A stretch of DNA of 64,000 nucleotides from Chimaeribacter californicus (GCF_002858675.1 NZ_PJZF01000005.1:62001-126000), one strand, 5' to 3'; shown: positions 49,158 through 59,161, counted from the first letter of the stretch. Program-made: numbers and translations. Notes: generated by a model from the sequence alone, not told the origin.

Positions 49158-50849
49158 TCAGCGCAGCATCGCCGGCAGCGGCTCTTCACCGGTGAGCGGT
49201 GGAATCTCCAGCATCGTCATCATGCTGTTGGCGATCTCCCGCTCGCCCATTACCACCTGATTGGCCCCGCGATCGAGAATGTAGCTCACTTCGTCATCAT
49301 AGTGGGCGCGGGCGATGATCAGCATATCCGGGCGGCGCGCGCGGGCAGCGGCCACAATTTCACCGGCTTCATAGCCGTTCGGAATGGTCAGCAACAGCCA
49401 GCGGGCGCAGTCCAGCCGCGCCAGATCGAGAATCTCCGGGTTGGCAGCATTGCCCAGAATGGCGCTGATGCCCTGTTCGCGCAACGCTTCCACCCGCGGG
49501 CGGGCATTCTCAATCACCACCATCGGCACCCCGGCGGCCTGCAATTTTCCGCCCAGCAAGCTGCCGACCCGGCCATAGCCCACCAGCAGCGCATGGTTGC
49601 ACATCTCCAGCCGCAGTTGGGACGCCTCCTCCGGTGCCTCTTCCGGGTTCTTCTCTTCCTGAGTCTCCGTGCGGGCGAGGAATTTCTCCAGCAGGCTGAA
49701 CAGCAGCGGGTTAATCATGATGGAGAGGATCGCTCCGGCCAGCACCAGATTGCGCCCATGTTCTGACAGCAGGTTCAGCGAAATGCCAAGCCCGGCCAGA
49801 ATAAAGGCAAACTCGCCGATCTGCGCCAGGCTGACCGAGATCGTCAGGGCAGTGCGCGTCGAGTGGCCGAACAGTTTCACCAGCAGGAACGCAGCAATCG
49901 ACTTGCCGAACAGAATAATCGCCAGCGTCGCCAGAACCGTCAGCGGCTCATTCAGCAGGATCATCGGGTCAAACAGCATCCCCACCGAGACGAAGAACAG
50001 CACCGCAAAGGCGTCGCGCAGCGGCAGGGTGTCATGGGCGGCGCGCTGGCTCAGCTCCGACTCGTTCAGCACCATCCCGGCGAAAAACGCCCCCAGCGCA
50101 AACGACACATCAAACAGCTTCACCGCGCCGTAGGCAATGCCGAGCGCCAGCGCCAGCACCGCCAGGGTGAACAGCTCCCGTGACCCGGTGCTGGCGGTTT
50201 TCGCCAGAATCCACGGCACCAGGCGGCGGCCCACCACAATCATCAGGGTGATAAAGGCGATCACTTTGCCGAGGGTGATCGCCAGCTCCTGCGCCAGTTC
50301 CTGAAAACTGGCATGGTGGCTGTCGATCATATTGCTGAACGCCGGCAGCAGCACCAGCGTCAGCACCATCGCCAGATCCTCGACAATCAGCCAGCCGATC
50401 GCGATTTGCCCGCGCTGGCTCTCAATCAGTTGCCGCTCCTCCAGCGCGCGCAGCAGCACCACGGTACTGGCGGTGGAGAGGCAGAGGCCGAATACCAGCC
50501 CGGCCTGCAAATCCCAGCCCAACAGTTGGGACAGCCCGATGCCGAGCAGCGTCGCCACGGCAATTTGCGCCACTGCGCCGGGAATGGCGATCGACTTGAC
50601 CGCCAGCAGATCTTTCAGTGAAAAGTGCAGCCCGACGCCAAACATCAGCAGGATCACGCCAATCTCGGCCAGCTCCGGGGCCAGTGAGGTATCGGCCACA
50701 AATCCGGGGGTAAACGGCCCGGCCAGTACCCCGGCGGTGAGGTAGCCAACCAGTGGGGAGATGCGCAGGCGGTTGGCCAGCATGCCTAACAGGAAGGCCA
50801 ACACCAGCCCCCCAACGAGGGTCGTAATCAGCGGCGTAGAATGATGCAT
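49158..50849 (-). CDS. ybaL: Putative K+/H+ antiporter YbaL (CPA2, Kef-like)
   Basis: Cation:proton antiporter-2 family membrane protein with a C-terminal TrkA-N (NAD-binding) domain. ATG 50849 (MHHSTPLITTLVGGLVLAFL) gives 563 residues (E. coli 558). About 12 helices with the CPA2 motifs VGYLTAGVLAGPFTPG, LLMFGVGLHFSLKDL and FDVSFALGAFFAGMVLNESE. Then the Rossmann start HALLVGYGRVGSLLGGKL and the tail. Physiological substrate unproven. Convergent with gsk, same strand as fsr. Confidence 0.95.
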   Translation of the reverse strand: MHHSTPLITTLVGGLVLAFLLGMLANRLRISPLVGYLTAGVLAGPFTPGFVADTSLAPELAEIGVILLMFGVGLHFSLKDLLAVKSIAIPGAVAQIAVATLLGIGLSQLLGWDLQAGLVFGLCLSTASTVVLLRALEERQLIESQRGQIAIGWLIVEDLAMVLTLVLLPAFSNMIDSHHASFQELAQELAITLGKVIAFITLMIVVGRRLVPWILAKTASTGSRELFTLAVLALALGIAYGAVKLFDVSFALGAFFAGMVLNESELSQRAAHDTLPLRDAFAVLFFVSVGMLFDPMILLNEPLTVLATLAIILFGKSIAAFLLVKLFGHSTRTALTISVSLAQIGEFAFILAGLGISLNLLSEHGRNLVLAGAILSIMINPLLFSLLEKFLARTETQEEKNPEEAPEEASQLRLEMCNHALLVGYGRVGSLLGGKLQAAGVPMVVIENARPRVEALREQGISAILGNAANPEILDLARLDCARWLLLTIPNGYEAGEIVAAARARRPDMLIIARAHYDDEVSYILDRGANQVVMGEREIANSMMTMLEIPPLTGEEPLPAMLR

Positions 50850-51057
50850 CCAGGCTCCTTCTTGTCTGCACAGGGGAAAAGAGGGCACGTATCAGTATGG
50901 TCAATGAATCAATAGATTGCATTCAGTAACAAAATAACACGTTTGTGCACAAGATGATCCCTGCTGCGAATTTATTACATAATTTTAAGAAAGTTATTGG
51001 TGCAGAAGGAAAAACAGCAGCCGGAATCAGGAGGCCGGCCGCTGGGAAAGGCGGGGT

Positions 51058-52272
51058 TTAGCGGGATTTAAGATCGGTATTTGGCAAAAACAGCGTCAAA
51101 ATACCGAGCAACGGCAGGAAGGCGCAGAGTTGGTAAACCAGTTCAATGCTGGTGTGATCCGCCACATAGCCCAGCACCGCTGCGCCCAGCCCTCCCATGC
51201 CGAACGCCAGCCCAAAGAACAGGCCGGAGACCATCCCGACTTTGCCGGGGATCAGCTCCTGGGCATACACCAGAATCGCCGAGAATGCCGAGGCCAGAAT
51301 CAGGCCGATGATCACCGTCAGGATGCCGGTCCATTGCAGGTTGGCGTAAGGCAGCACCAGCGTAAAGGGCGCCACGCCGAGGATCGAAACCCAGATGACC
51401 CGCTTCCTGCCAATCCGGTCGCCCACCGGCCCGCCGATAATGGTACCGGCCGCCACCGCCAGCAGAAATGCGAACAGATGGTACTGGGCGTTCTGTACCG
51501 ACAACCCGAACTTATGCATCAGGTAGAAGGTGTAATAGCTGCTCAGGCTGGTGAGGTAGAAATATTTCGAGAACACCAGCACCATCAGAATCAGCATGGC
51601 AAACGCCACGGTGCGCCCCGGCAGGCGGTTCACCGCAACGGCCGGGCGCGCCTTGCTGGCGCGGTGCTGTTGCTGGTACCAGCGGCTGATCTGCAGCAGC
51701 ATCACGATAGCCAGCAGCGCTGCCAGCGAGAACCAGGCCACATGCCCTTTACCGTAGGGGGCGATCACCAGCGCGGCCAGCAACGGCCCGAGTGAACTGC
51801 CGAAATTCCCGCCGACCTGAAACAGCGATTGTGCCAGCCCATGCCGCCCGCCGGAGGCCATGCGCGCCACCCGCGAGGACTCCGGGTGGAACACCGAGGA
51901 GCCGGTACCCACCAGCGCCGCCGCCAGCAACACCATGCCGAAGCTGTGCGCTGCCGCCATCAGCAGCAGCCCGCACAGGGTAAAGCCCATGCCGATCGGC
52001 AGTGACCACGGCTGCGGGTGTTTGTCGGTATAGAGGCCGATCACCGGCTGTAACAGGGAGGCCGTAAGCTGGTAGGTCAGGGTGATCAGCCCAATCTGGG
52101 TGAAACTGAGGGCGAACTCATGTTGCAGCAGCGGGTAAATCGCCAGGATCAGCGACTGGATCATGTCATTCAGCAGGTGCGACACGCTGATCGCTGCCAG
52201 AATCGAGAACGCGGTGCGCTTTACGGCGTCGCCACTGGGTGCCTTGCCGGTCACCCCGGTTTGCTCGGTCAT
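51058..52272 (-). CDS. fsr: MFS transporter, fosmidomycin resistance protein Fsr
   Basis: Twelve-helix major facilitator exporter; overexpression of the E. coli homologue gives fosmidomycin resistance. 404 residues (E. coli 406). Family stretches: SVSHLLNDMIQSLILAIYPL, FTQIGLITLTYQLTASLLQP, VFHPESSRVARMASGGRHGL, and FSKYFYLTSLSSYYTFYLMH. The motif-A-like loop is GDRIGRKRVIW. Divergent from ushA, with about 250 bp between. Confidence 0.94.
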   Translation of the reverse strand: MTEQTGVTGKAPSGDAVKRTAFSILAAISVSHLLNDMIQSLILAIYPLLQHEFALSFTQIGLITLTYQLTASLLQPVIGLYTDKHPQPWSLPIGMGFTLCGLLLMAAAHSFGMVLLAAALVGTGSSVFHPESSRVARMASGGRHGLAQSLFQVGGNFGSSLGPLLAALVIAPYGKGHVAWFSLAALLAIVMLLQISRWYQQQHRASKARPAVAVNRLPGRTVAFAMLILMVLVFSKYFYLTSLSSYYTFYLMHKFGLSVQNAQYHLFAFLLAVAAGTIIGGPVGDRIGRKRVIWVSILGVAPFTLVLPYANLQWTGILTVIIGLILASAFSAILVYAQELIPGKVGMVSGLFFGLAFGMGGLGAAVLGYVADHTSIELVYQLCAFLPLLGILTLFLPNTDLKSR

Positions 52273-52524
52273 GCTGGGTCATCCTTATTCTTGTTACTTC
52301 TTCTTGTTATCACGGGCAGTGCAGGGGCCGCCCGGCGGGTGAAAAAATCACCGTTATCTTAATCAGTCGCTTGCGTGAATACCACATCGGACATATTTTG
52401 ACGTGATTGGCAATTTCCGGACATCAGCAGTGCTACCCTCAGCCCGGTAATGGGGGAGAACAACAGACAGGGCGCGCAACGTGCCGCTGACGCAGTTCCA
52501 TTGACTTATCATTAGGGAGTGTTC

Positions 52525-54177
52525 ATGCGTTCATTGACGATTACGGCCGCCGCAGTGATGGCCGCCACGCTGGCGGGTCAGCCTGCCATCAGTTATGCCT
52601 GGGAAAAAGACAAAACCTACGACATCACTATTCTGCACACCAACGATCACCACGGCCACTTCTGGCAAAACCAGTATGGCGAATATGGGTTGTCGGCGCA
52701 GAAAACCCTGGTGGATGCCATTTGGAAAGAGGTAGCGGACAAGGGCGGCAGCGTGTTGCTGCTCTCCGGCGGGGACATCAACACCGGCGTGCCGGAGTCC
52801 GATCTCCAGGACGCCGAACCCGATTTCCGCGGCATGAAAATGATCGGCTATGACGCGATGGCCATCGGCAACCATGAGTTTGATAACCCGCTGAGCGTGC
52901 TGCGTCAGCAGCAGAAATGGGCCGGTTTCCCGCTGCTCTCCGCCAACATCTACCAGAAAAGCACCAACACCCGGCTGTTCCAGCCCTATGCGATTTTCCA
53001 GCCGCAGGGGCTGAAAATTGCGGTAATCGGCCTCACCACCGATGACACCGCCAAAATCGGCAACCCGGAAAACTTCACCGACATCGTGTTCCACAAACCG
53101 GCCGACGAGGCAAAAGTGGTGGTGGAGGAGCTGCGTAAAACCGAGAAACCGGACGTGATCATCGCCGCGACCCACATGGGCCACTATGATGACGGCAACC
53201 ACGGCTCCAACGCGCCGGGCGATGTGGAGATGGCGCGCAGCCTGCCGCCCGGCTACCTCGACATGATTGTCGGCGGCCACTCGCAGGACCCGGTCTGCAT
53301 GGCGGGTGAAAATAAAAAGCAGGTCGATTATGTGCCCGGCACGCCGTGTGCCCCTGACCGGCAGAACGGCACCTGGATTGTGCAGGCGCATGAGTGGGGC
53401 AAATATGTCGGCCGCGCCGATTTCACCTTCCGCAACGGCGAATTTACCCTCAAGCACTACCAGCTGATCCCGGTCAATCTGAAGAAAAAGGTCGAAAAAG
53501 CGGACGGCAGCAGTGAGCGCGTCTATTACACCCAGGCGATCGCCGAGAACAGCGACATGCTCAAATTGCTGACGCCGTTTGAAAACCAGGGCAAGGCGCA
53601 ACTGGAGGTGAAAGTCGGCAGCGTCAACGGCCACCTGGAAGGGGATCGCAGTAAAGTGCGCTTTGTGCAGACCAACCTGGCGCACCTGATTCTCGCGGCG
53701 CAGAAAGAACGGGCCGGGGCAGATTTCGCGGTGATGAGCGGCGGCGGTGTCCGCGATTCGATTGAGGCCGGGGACATCACCTACAAAGATGTGCTGAAAG
53801 TGCAGCCGTTCGGCAACACGCTGGTGTATGTGGATCTCAAAGGCAGCGAAGTGGAGCGCTATCTGGCGGCGGTGGCCAATATGAAAGTCGATTCCGGTGC
53901 CTATGCGCAGTTTGTGGATGTCAGCCTCACGGCGGACGGCAAAGGCGTCAGTGACGTCACCATCAATGGCCAGCCGCTACAGGCGGACAAAACCTACCGC
54001 ATGGCGACGCTCAGCTTTAACGCCACCGGCGGCGACGGCTACCCGAAAATCAGCGATCACCCCGGCTACGTCAACACCGGGTTTGTGGATGCGGAAGTGC
54101 TGAAACAGTACATCCAGACCCATTCCCCGCTAGATGCAGCCGCCTACCAGCCGAAAGGCGACATCCTGTATAAATAG
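52525..54177 (+). CDS. ushA: Periplasmic UDP-sugar hydrolase / 5'-nucleotidase UshA
   Basis: Degrades external UDP-sugars and nucleotides for uptake. ATG 52525, 5 nt after AGGGAG, is preferred to the GTG at 52519 and gives 550 residues, the E. coli length. Signal peptide MRSLTITAAAVMAATLAGQP, cleaved near SYA-WEK. Two-metal site: HTNDHHGHFW, LLSGGDINTGVPESD, MAIGNHEFDNP, AATHMGHYDDG, VGGHSQDPVC. The C-terminal nucleotide-specificity domain contains FNATGGDGYP. Convergent with ybaK; a GACGGCCTG/CAGGCCGTC hairpin (54181-54204) lies between. Confidence 0.97.
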   Translation: MRSLTITAAAVMAATLAGQPAISYAWEKDKTYDITILHTNDHHGHFWQNQYGEYGLSAQKTLVDAIWKEVADKGGSVLLLSGGDINTGVPESDLQDAEPDFRGMKMIGYDAMAIGNHEFDNPLSVLRQQQKWAGFPLLSANIYQKSTNTRLFQPYAIFQPQGLKIAVIGLTTDDTAKIGNPENFTDIVFHKPADEAKVVVEELRKTEKPDVIIAATHMGHYDDGNHGSNAPGDVEMARSLPPGYLDMIVGGHSQDPVCMAGENKKQVDYVPGTPCAPDRQNGTWIVQAHEWGKYVGRADFTFRNGEFTLKHYQLIPVNLKKKVEKADGSSERVYYTQAIAENSDMLKLLTPFENQGKAQLEVKVGSVNGHLEGDRSKVRFVQTNLAHLILAAQKERAGADFAVMSGGGVRDSIEAGDITYKDVLKVQPFGNTLVYVDLKGSEVERYLAAVANMKVDSGAYAQFVDVSLTADGKGVSDVTINGQPLQADKTYRMATLSFNATGGDGYPKISDHPGYVNTGFVDAEVLKQYIQTHSPLDAAAYQPKGDILYK

Positions 54178-54180
54178 CCG

Positions 54181-54204
54181 GACGGCCTGTGAAAGCAGGC
54201 CGTC
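54181..54204. terminator. Hairpin between convergent ushA and ybaK
   Basis: GACGGCCTG (54181-54189), loop TGAAAG, CAGGCCGTC (54196-54204), 4 bp after the ushA stop. T-run poor (ATTTCA). Confidence 0.6.
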
Positions 54205-54207
54205 ATT

Positions 54208-54690
54208 TCAGGGCGACACGCGGGCGATATCCGCAAACACGCCGTTCAGCAGCCGTTGTAAATCCTGCGGGGCCAGTTCAATGTCCAGCCCGCGTTTGCC
54301 GCCGGAGACATAGATGGTGGCAAATTGCTGCGCCGGGCTGTCGATAACTGTCGGCAGCCGCTTCTTCTGCCCCAGCGGGCTGATGCCGCCCAGCAAATAC
54401 CCGGTGGTGCGCTGCGCCAGTTCCGGGTCCGCCATGTCGGCTTTCTTCGCCCCCAGCGCTTTCGCCACTTTCTTTAAATCAAGCTGGCCTGCCACCGGCG
54501 TCACCGCCACCGCCAGCGCTTTTGCATCGCCGTTCAGCGCCACCAGCAGCGTTTTGTACACCTGGCGGGCATCCAGCCCCAGTTTGCGCACCGCCTCATC
54601 GCCAAAGTGGGTGTCATGGCTGTCATGCTCATAAGGATGAAGGGTGAATTTCACCTTCTGTTTCTCAAGGAGTGTAATTGCCGGTGTCAT
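54208..54690 (-). CDS. ybaK: Cys-tRNA(Pro)/Cys-tRNA(Cys) deacylase YbaK
   Basis: Trans-editing factor that hydrolyses Cys mis-charged on tRNA(Pro), working with ProRS. 160 residues (E. coli 159). The single INS-superfamily editing domain shows [40 protein letters not shown] and the conserved catalytic Lys region ([20 protein letters not shown]), then [20 protein letters not shown]. Convergent with ushA; chiX and ybaP lie beyond its start. Confidence 0.96.
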   Translation of the reverse strand: MTPAITLLEKQKVKFTLHPYEHDSHDTHFGDEAVRKLGLDARQVYKTLLVALNGDAKALAVAVTPVAGQLDLKKVAKALGAKKADMADPELAQRTTGYLLGGISPLGQKKRLPTVIDSPAQQFATIYVSGGKRGLDIELAPQDLQRLLNGVFADIARVSP

Positions 54691-54829
54691 AGTCTCCGCC
54701 TGAAGTGGTTGCCGTTGCCGCTGAACATGCGGCCTGACGCAGGTTAAAAAAAGAGCCGGGTAATGTTTTGATTCGTTGCCGGAAAATAGCGTTTCTGCTA
54801 TTGCCGGGCCGGAAAGCGCAGGATGAAGG

Positions 54830-54857
54830 TTGCAAACCTATTCACCGGGTTGATACC
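54830..54857 (+). promoter_or_regulatory. Candidate chiX promoter
   Basis: TTGCAA (54830-54835), 16-bp spacer, GATACC (54852-54857). Position fits transcription starting just before the chiX 5' hairpin. The -10 is imperfect. Confidence 0.5.
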
Positions 54858-54869
54858 CTAGCGCCGCCG

Positions 54870-54956
54870 GCACCGCCTTCCGGGCGGGCTGAAGCCCATA
54901 ATCAATAAAAAAGTCATTCCTCTTTGACGGCCAATAGCGATATTGGCCTCTTTTTT
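54870..54956 (+). ncRNA. chiX: Small RNA ChiX (MicM/SroB)
   Basis: Hfq-dependent sRNA that constitutively silences the chitoporin gene chiP and is titrated by chb mRNA. The 3' half is nearly identical to E. coli ChiX: TCATTCCTCTTTGACGG (seed that pairs with target ribosome sites), then the terminator GGCCAATA-GCGA-TATTGGCC (54929-54948) and T-run. The 5' half differs: a CCGCC/GGCGG hairpin, GGGCTGAAGCCC, and an A-rich linker. Same location as in E. coli, between ybaK and ybaP. The 5' end is approximate; the T-run overlaps the ybaP stop codon on the other strand. Confidence 0.9.
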
Positions 54957-55770
54957 AGGCCGCGCCACTGCCCGCTTTCAATAACGCCGGCAAATTCCCT
55001 TCGCCATACAGATGCAGCGCCCCTACCGCCACCACATAATGCCCGGCCGGTAACGCCGCCAGTTGCTGTTGCCAGCGCTGGTTGCGCTGGTGCATCAGCA
55101 CGTCATACAGATCATTACTGAAGGTTGAAGGCAGCACCTTCTTCAGCGCCCGGGGGGAGTTGTCCATCCACCAGCCCATCATGGTCTGCAACAGGCGGGC
55201 GTTGGTGTGCCAGTGGGTCAGGGTGTCTTCCAGCAGCATCAGCCCGTCCTGCGGCAGTTTCAGCAACAGCTCAACCTGCTGCTGCGGCCCCTCCAGCTCA
55301 ATAATGCGTTTGTGCCCGGTGTGGGCGGCCGCAATCAACTGATAATCAACGCCATACTCCGGCCGCAGGCCGAGCTGTTGCGCCTGCCGCGCCTGTAACA
55401 TCAGCGCCACCTGCCACGCGGGCAGCGGGTCAAGCTGCGCCTCATTGGCCGAAAGCGTGTCACAAATGGCGAGAAAGCGCTGATACTGGTCAGCCGGCAG
55501 GCGCTCGGCCAGCGGCGGTTGCGGTACCGGCTCGCCAAACGGCGACTCGCTGCCGCTGATGTCCGCTTCCACAATCAGCGCATCCGCCGTTTTCAGCCGC
55601 GCCAGCAACGTTTCCGGCAGCGGGGACATGTCCATGGTGCCCATATGGATGCTGCCCACCAGATGAAAATGGCGATCGCCCGGCAGGCTGAGGTCAATGG
55701 CCGGGTAGGCGTAAGCCATCGGCGAAATCAGGCCGAGAAAGGTGGCAAGACGGTACAGCATGTTACCCAT
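54955..55770 (-). CDS. ybaP: TraB/GumN family protein YbaP
   Basis: Exported or membrane-tethered protein of the TraB/GumN (EreA/ChaN-like) fold; function in enterobacteria unknown. 271 residues from ATG 55770 (E. coli 264). An N-terminal hydrophobic segment MLYRLATFLGLISPMAYAYP acts as signal. Family motifs: FHLVGSIHMGTMDMSPLPE (GxxH), DALIVEADIS, GVDYQLIAAAHTGHKRIIEL (catalytic-like Glu) and HYVVAVGALHLYGEGNLPALL (second His motif). Its stop lies in the chiX terminator. Confidence 0.93.
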   Translation of the reverse strand: MGNMLYRLATFLGLISPMAYAYPAIDLSLPGDRHFHLVGSIHMGTMDMSPLPETLLARLKTADALIVEADISGSESPFGEPVPQPPLAERLPADQYQRFLAICDTLSANEAQLDPLPAWQVALMLQARQAQQLGLRPEYGVDYQLIAAAHTGHKRIIELEGPQQQVELLLKLPQDGLMLLEDTLTHWHTNARLLQTMMGWWMDNSPRALKKVLPSTFSNDLYDVLMHQRNQRWQQQLAALPAGHYVVAVGALHLYGEGNLPALLKAGSGAA

Positions 55771-55880
55771 ACGACGAGGCTCCCAATCAGTAAGGGTTCC
55801 ATGCTACCCGCTCGCGCCGCGCAGGTGTAGGGGGATTAGGCTGAATTCGCAGGCCGGGCAGGGTGCCCGGCCGGAACCGC

Positions 55881-58628
55881 TTATTTATTTCGTAAGGCTT
55901 TTTCAGGCGTAAAGCGCAGCAGCCGGTTGGCGTTGGCCACCACGGTAATGGACGAAAGCGCCATTGCCGCGCCGGCGATCACCGGGCTGAGCAGCGAGCC
56001 GGTGAATGGGTAGAGCACCCCGGCCGCCACCGGAATACCGAGGCTGTTATAGATGAACGCACCGAGCAGGTTCTGCTTCATATTGCGCAGCGTGGCGCGG
56101 GAGAGCGCAATCGCATCAGCGACCCCAGCCAGCGACGGCCGCATCAGCGTCACCGCGGCGGACTCTATCGCCACATCGCTGCCGCCGCCCATGGCAATGC
56201 CGACTTCCGCCTGCGCCAGCGCCGGGGCGTCATTGATGCCGTCACCCACCATCGCCACCCGGTGCCCGGCCTGTTGCAGGCGCAGAATGGCATCAGCTTT
56301 GCCGTCCGGCAGCACCCCGGCGATCACCTGATCAATCCCGGCCTCGCGCGCAATGGCGGCGGCGGTGTGCGGGTTATCCCCGGTCAGCATCACCAGCCGG
56401 TAGCCCTGCTGGTGCAGGCGTTGCAAAGCCTGTTGGCTGTCTGCCCGCAGCGGGTCGCGCAGCGCGAATAAGGCGGCCGGTTGGCCGTCCACCGCCAGCA
56501 GTACCGGCGTGGCACCCTGCGCCGTGTGCTGTTGCAGCGCCGCCTCCAGCGCGGTGATGTCCACCTGCTGCTGTGCCATCAATGCCGGGTTACCCAGCAA
56601 CAGCACCCGGCCTTCCACCGTGCCTTGCAGCCCCAGCCCGCCCAGCGTGCGGAAATCCACGGCTTCCGGCAGTTGCTGTTCACCGGCGCGTGCCAGAATC
56701 GCCTGGGCCAGCGGGTGATGGGAGCCCTGCTCCAGCGCAGCGGCCCAGCGCAGCGCCTGAGGTTCTGCCATGCCGTTCACCGTCTCAATGGCGGTGATCG
56801 TCGGCTGCCCCAGCGTCAGGGTGCCGGTCTTGTCAAACACCAGCGTATCAAGGGTGCTGGCCTTTTGCAGGGCATCCGCATCGCGGATCAGCACGCCCAG
56901 TTCCGCCGCACGGCCAACCCCGGCGATGATCGACATCGGCGTCGCCAGCCCCAGCGCGCACGGGCAGGCGATGATCAGCACTGTGGTGACCACCACCAGC
57001 ATATAGATGCCCTGTGGCTCGGGGCCGAACAGGTACCAGAGCAGCGCGCTGAACAGGGCGATCAGCACCACGACCGGCACAAACACCGCCGAGATCTTAT
57101 CCGCCAGCCGGCCGATCTCCGGTTTGCTGCTCTGCGCCTGGCGCACCAGCCGGATAATGCGTGCCAGCGTGGTCTGGTTGCCGACTGCCTCGGCGCGAAA
57201 CACCACGCTGCCGTCGGTGATTTGTGTCCCGGCGTGCAGGCGGCCGCCTGCGGCTTTGTGTTGCGCCACCGGTTCCCCGGTCAGCATCGCTTCGTCTACC
57301 CAGACTTCGCCGCGTAATACTTCGCCGTCTACCGGCACCCGGTCACCGGTGGTCAGCCGCAGCGCCATGCCCGGCTGCACCTCCGCCAGCGGCAGCGTGC
57401 GTTCACCCTGATCATCCACCACCCGGGCGGTGGGCGGGGTCAGATCCAGCAACCGCTCCAGCGCCTGGGAGGATCGCTGGCGCGCGCGCTGCTCCAGCGC
57501 ATGGCCGAGGTTAATCAGGCCGATGATCATCACGCTGGCTTCGTAATAGAGATGGCGCGCCTGCGGCGGAAAATGCTGCGGCCACAGGTTAACGATGATC
57601 GAATAAATCCAGGCCGCGCCGGTACCCAGCGCGATCAGCGTATCCATGGTGGCGCTGCGGTGGGTCAGGCTCAGCCAGGCGTTACGGTAGAAATGCCCAC
57701 CGGCGATGCACATCACCGCCAGCGTCACTACCCCGACCATCAGCCAGGCGGTCTGGTTCTGCGCAGTCACCGCCATCGTGCCGCCAAACAGACCCCAGGC
57801 CATCAGCGGAATGCCCACCGCCAGCGCCAGCGCCGCCTGCCAGCTGAACCGCCGGAACGCCGCACGGTTGGTCTGCTGCTGGCGTTCGCGCCGTTCGGCG
57901 TCATCTTCAATAATCTCCGCGCCATACCCGGCGGCGGCCACGGCGGCGATCAACGCCGCCTCGTCCGGCTCGCCGGTGACCAGCGCGCTGCGATCGGCGA
58001 GGTTCACCCGCGCCTGATCCACGCCGGGCACCTGTTGCAACGCCTGATGGACTTTACTGACACAGCTGGCACAGCTCATGCCGCTGATCAGCAGGTGGTG
58101 GCTGTGTATATCTGCCGCCTGTTGCGCATCGGCATACGGGGCGGCCGTTGCCGGAACCGTGTTCTGAGCCGCCGCCGCGTGTTCCGGCAGGGAGGGCGCT
58201 GCATCGGGCAGCGGCTCAGTTTTTGAGCGGCTGCTCTCCGTGGCCTGGTAACCGGCCTCCGTCACGGCGGCAATAAGCTGAGCCGGGTCGGCCTCGCCAA
58301 ACACCCGCGCGCGTTCCAGCGTCACGTCGGCGACTTCCACGCCCGGCACGGCGCGTAATGCTTTTTGCACCGCCCCGATGCAGTGGCCGCAGCTCAGCCC
58401 GCTGAGGGTAAGTTCGGTGTCGGCCTGGTCAGCCAGCGTGGCCTGATACCCAGCCTGTTCGATACTCTGGATCAACTGCTCCGCCGGGGCCGTACCGCTG
58501 ACGCGGGCATAGTGCAATCCGACGTCGGCTGCGCTGACATCCGGCAGCGCATCCAGCGTGCTTTGCACCCGCTTCACGCAGTGCTGACAGCTCAGCCCAT
58601 TCAGGGCGAGCAGGGTAGTGGTTGACAT
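55881..58628 (-). CDS. copA: Cu(+)-exporting P1B-type ATPase CopA
   Basis: Inner-membrane copper exporter. 915 residues, longer than E. coli (834), because it has three N-terminal metal-binding domains: GLSCQHC (Cys14/17), GLSCGHC (Cys80/83) and GMSCASC (Cys186/189), with an Ala/Pro linker between the second and third. Core: actuator TGEP, transmembrane [12 protein letters not shown], phosphorylation DKTGTLT, SHHPLAQ, and hinge [25 protein letters not shown] precedes the ATG at 58628. The CueR promoter upstream gives copper induction. A possible internal frameshift near codon 136 is discussed in findings. glsA-ybaT, which follow copA in E. coli, are absent. Confidence 0.97.
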   Translation of the reverse strand: MSTTTLLALNGLSCQHCVKRVQSTLDALPDVSAADVGLHYARVSGTAPAEQLIQSIEQAGYQATLADQADTELTLSGLSCGHCIGAVQKALRAVPGVEVADVTLERARVFGEADPAQLIAAVTEAGYQATESSRSKTEPLPDAAPSLPEHAAAAQNTVPATAAPYADAQQAADIHSHHLLISGMSCASCVSKVHQALQQVPGVDQARVNLADRSALVTGEPDEAALIAAVAAAGYGAEIIEDDAERRERQQQTNRAAFRRFSWQAALALAVGIPLMAWGLFGGTMAVTAQNQTAWLMVGVVTLAVMCIAGGHFYRNAWLSLTHRSATMDTLIALGTGAAWIYSIIVNLWPQHFPPQARHLYYEASVMIIGLINLGHALEQRARQRSSQALERLLDLTPPTARVVDDQGERTLPLAEVQPGMALRLTTGDRVPVDGEVLRGEVWVDEAMLTGEPVAQHKAAGGRLHAGTQITDGSVVFRAEAVGNQTTLARIIRLVRQAQSSKPEIGRLADKISAVFVPVVVLIALFSALLWYLFGPEPQGIYMLVVVTTVLIIACPCALGLATPMSIIAGVGRAAELGVLIRDADALQKASTLDTLVFDKTGTLTLGQPTITAIETVNGMAEPQALRWAAALEQGSHHPLAQAILARAGEQQLPEAVDFRTLGGLGLQGTVEGRVLLLGNPALMAQQQVDITALEAALQQHTAQGATPVLLAVDGQPAALFALRDPLRADSQQALQRLHQQGYRLVMLTGDNPHTAAAIAREAGIDQVIAGVLPDGKADAILRLQQAGHRVAMVGDGINDAPALAQAEVGIAMGGGSDVAIESAAVTLMRPSLAGVADAIALSRATLRNMKQNLLGAFIYNSLGIPVAAGVLYPFTGSLLSPVIAGAAMALSSITVVANANRLLRFTPEKALRNK

Positions 58629-58693
58629 GATCTCCTCCTCTCACCGGCCGCTGGGGCCGGTATGATAAGTGTACGGGTATTCCGACTTGTGAC

Positions 58694-58724
58694 AGAATAA
58701 ACCTTCCAGTAACAGGAAGGTCAA
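58694..58724 (-). promoter_or_regulatory. CueR-controlled copA promoter
   Basis: Minus strand: TTGACC (58724-58719), 19-bp spacer, TATTCT (58699-58694). The long spacer holds the palindrome ACCTTCC-N7-GGAAGGT (58701-58721), the standard CueR/MerR operator. It lies 66 bp before copA and next to the divergent cueR. Confidence 0.93.
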
Positions 58725-58735
58725 GGGGCAGTAAC

Positions 58736-59158
58736 ATGAACATCAGTGACGTGGCGAAAAAAACCGGCCTGACCAGCAAGGCGATTCGCTTCTACGAAGA
58801 GAAAGGGTTGGTCACCCTGCCGGCGCGCAGTGAGAACGGCTACCGCAGTTACAGTGTAAAACATATCGAGGAACTGACGCTGCTGCGCCAGGCACGGCAG
58901 GTTGGGTTCACGCTGGATGAGTGCCGGGAGCTGCTGGCACTGTTCCATAACCCGGATCGCCACAGTGCGGATGTCAAAGCGCGGACGCTGGAAAAGGCCG
59001 CCGAGATTGGGCGGCACATTGAAGAGTTGCAGAAGATGCAGGCGCGGCTGCTGGACCTGGCGGCGCAATGCCCGGGGGATGCGGGGGCGAGCTGCCCGAT
59101 CATTAATAACCTGATCGGCATCGATACCGGCTGCTGCCCCCCGGCAGCGCAGGCGTAA
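58736..59158 (+). CDS. cueR: MerR-family copper-efflux regulator CueR
   Basis: Cu(+) sensor activating copA (and cueO elsewhere). 140 residues (E. coli 135). N-terminal Mer[44 protein letters not shown]. Dimerisation helix about 80-110. Metal-binding loop CPGDAGASC gives Cys112 and Cys120, exactly the CueR ligands, and the C-terminal GCCPP motif is conserved. Divergent from copA across the 19-bp-spacer promoter. In E. coli glsA-ybaT lie between; here the two are direct neighbours. Confidence 0.97.
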   Translation: MNISDVAKKTGLTSKAIRFYEEKGLVTLPARSENGYRSYSVKHIEELTLLRQARQVGFTLDECRELLALFHNPDRHSADVKARTLEKAAEIGRHIEELQKMQARLLDLAAQCPGDAGASCPIINNLIGIDTGCCPPAAQA

Positions 59159-59161
59159 CGG

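Noticed and set aside
58164-58224. Rho-independent terminator on the plus strand inside copA (CTGAGCCGC...GCGGCTCAG, then TTTTT)
   Set aside because: The 38-nt loop is long and no plus-strand transcript is expected there; kept only as a possible frameshift stimulator on the minus strand.
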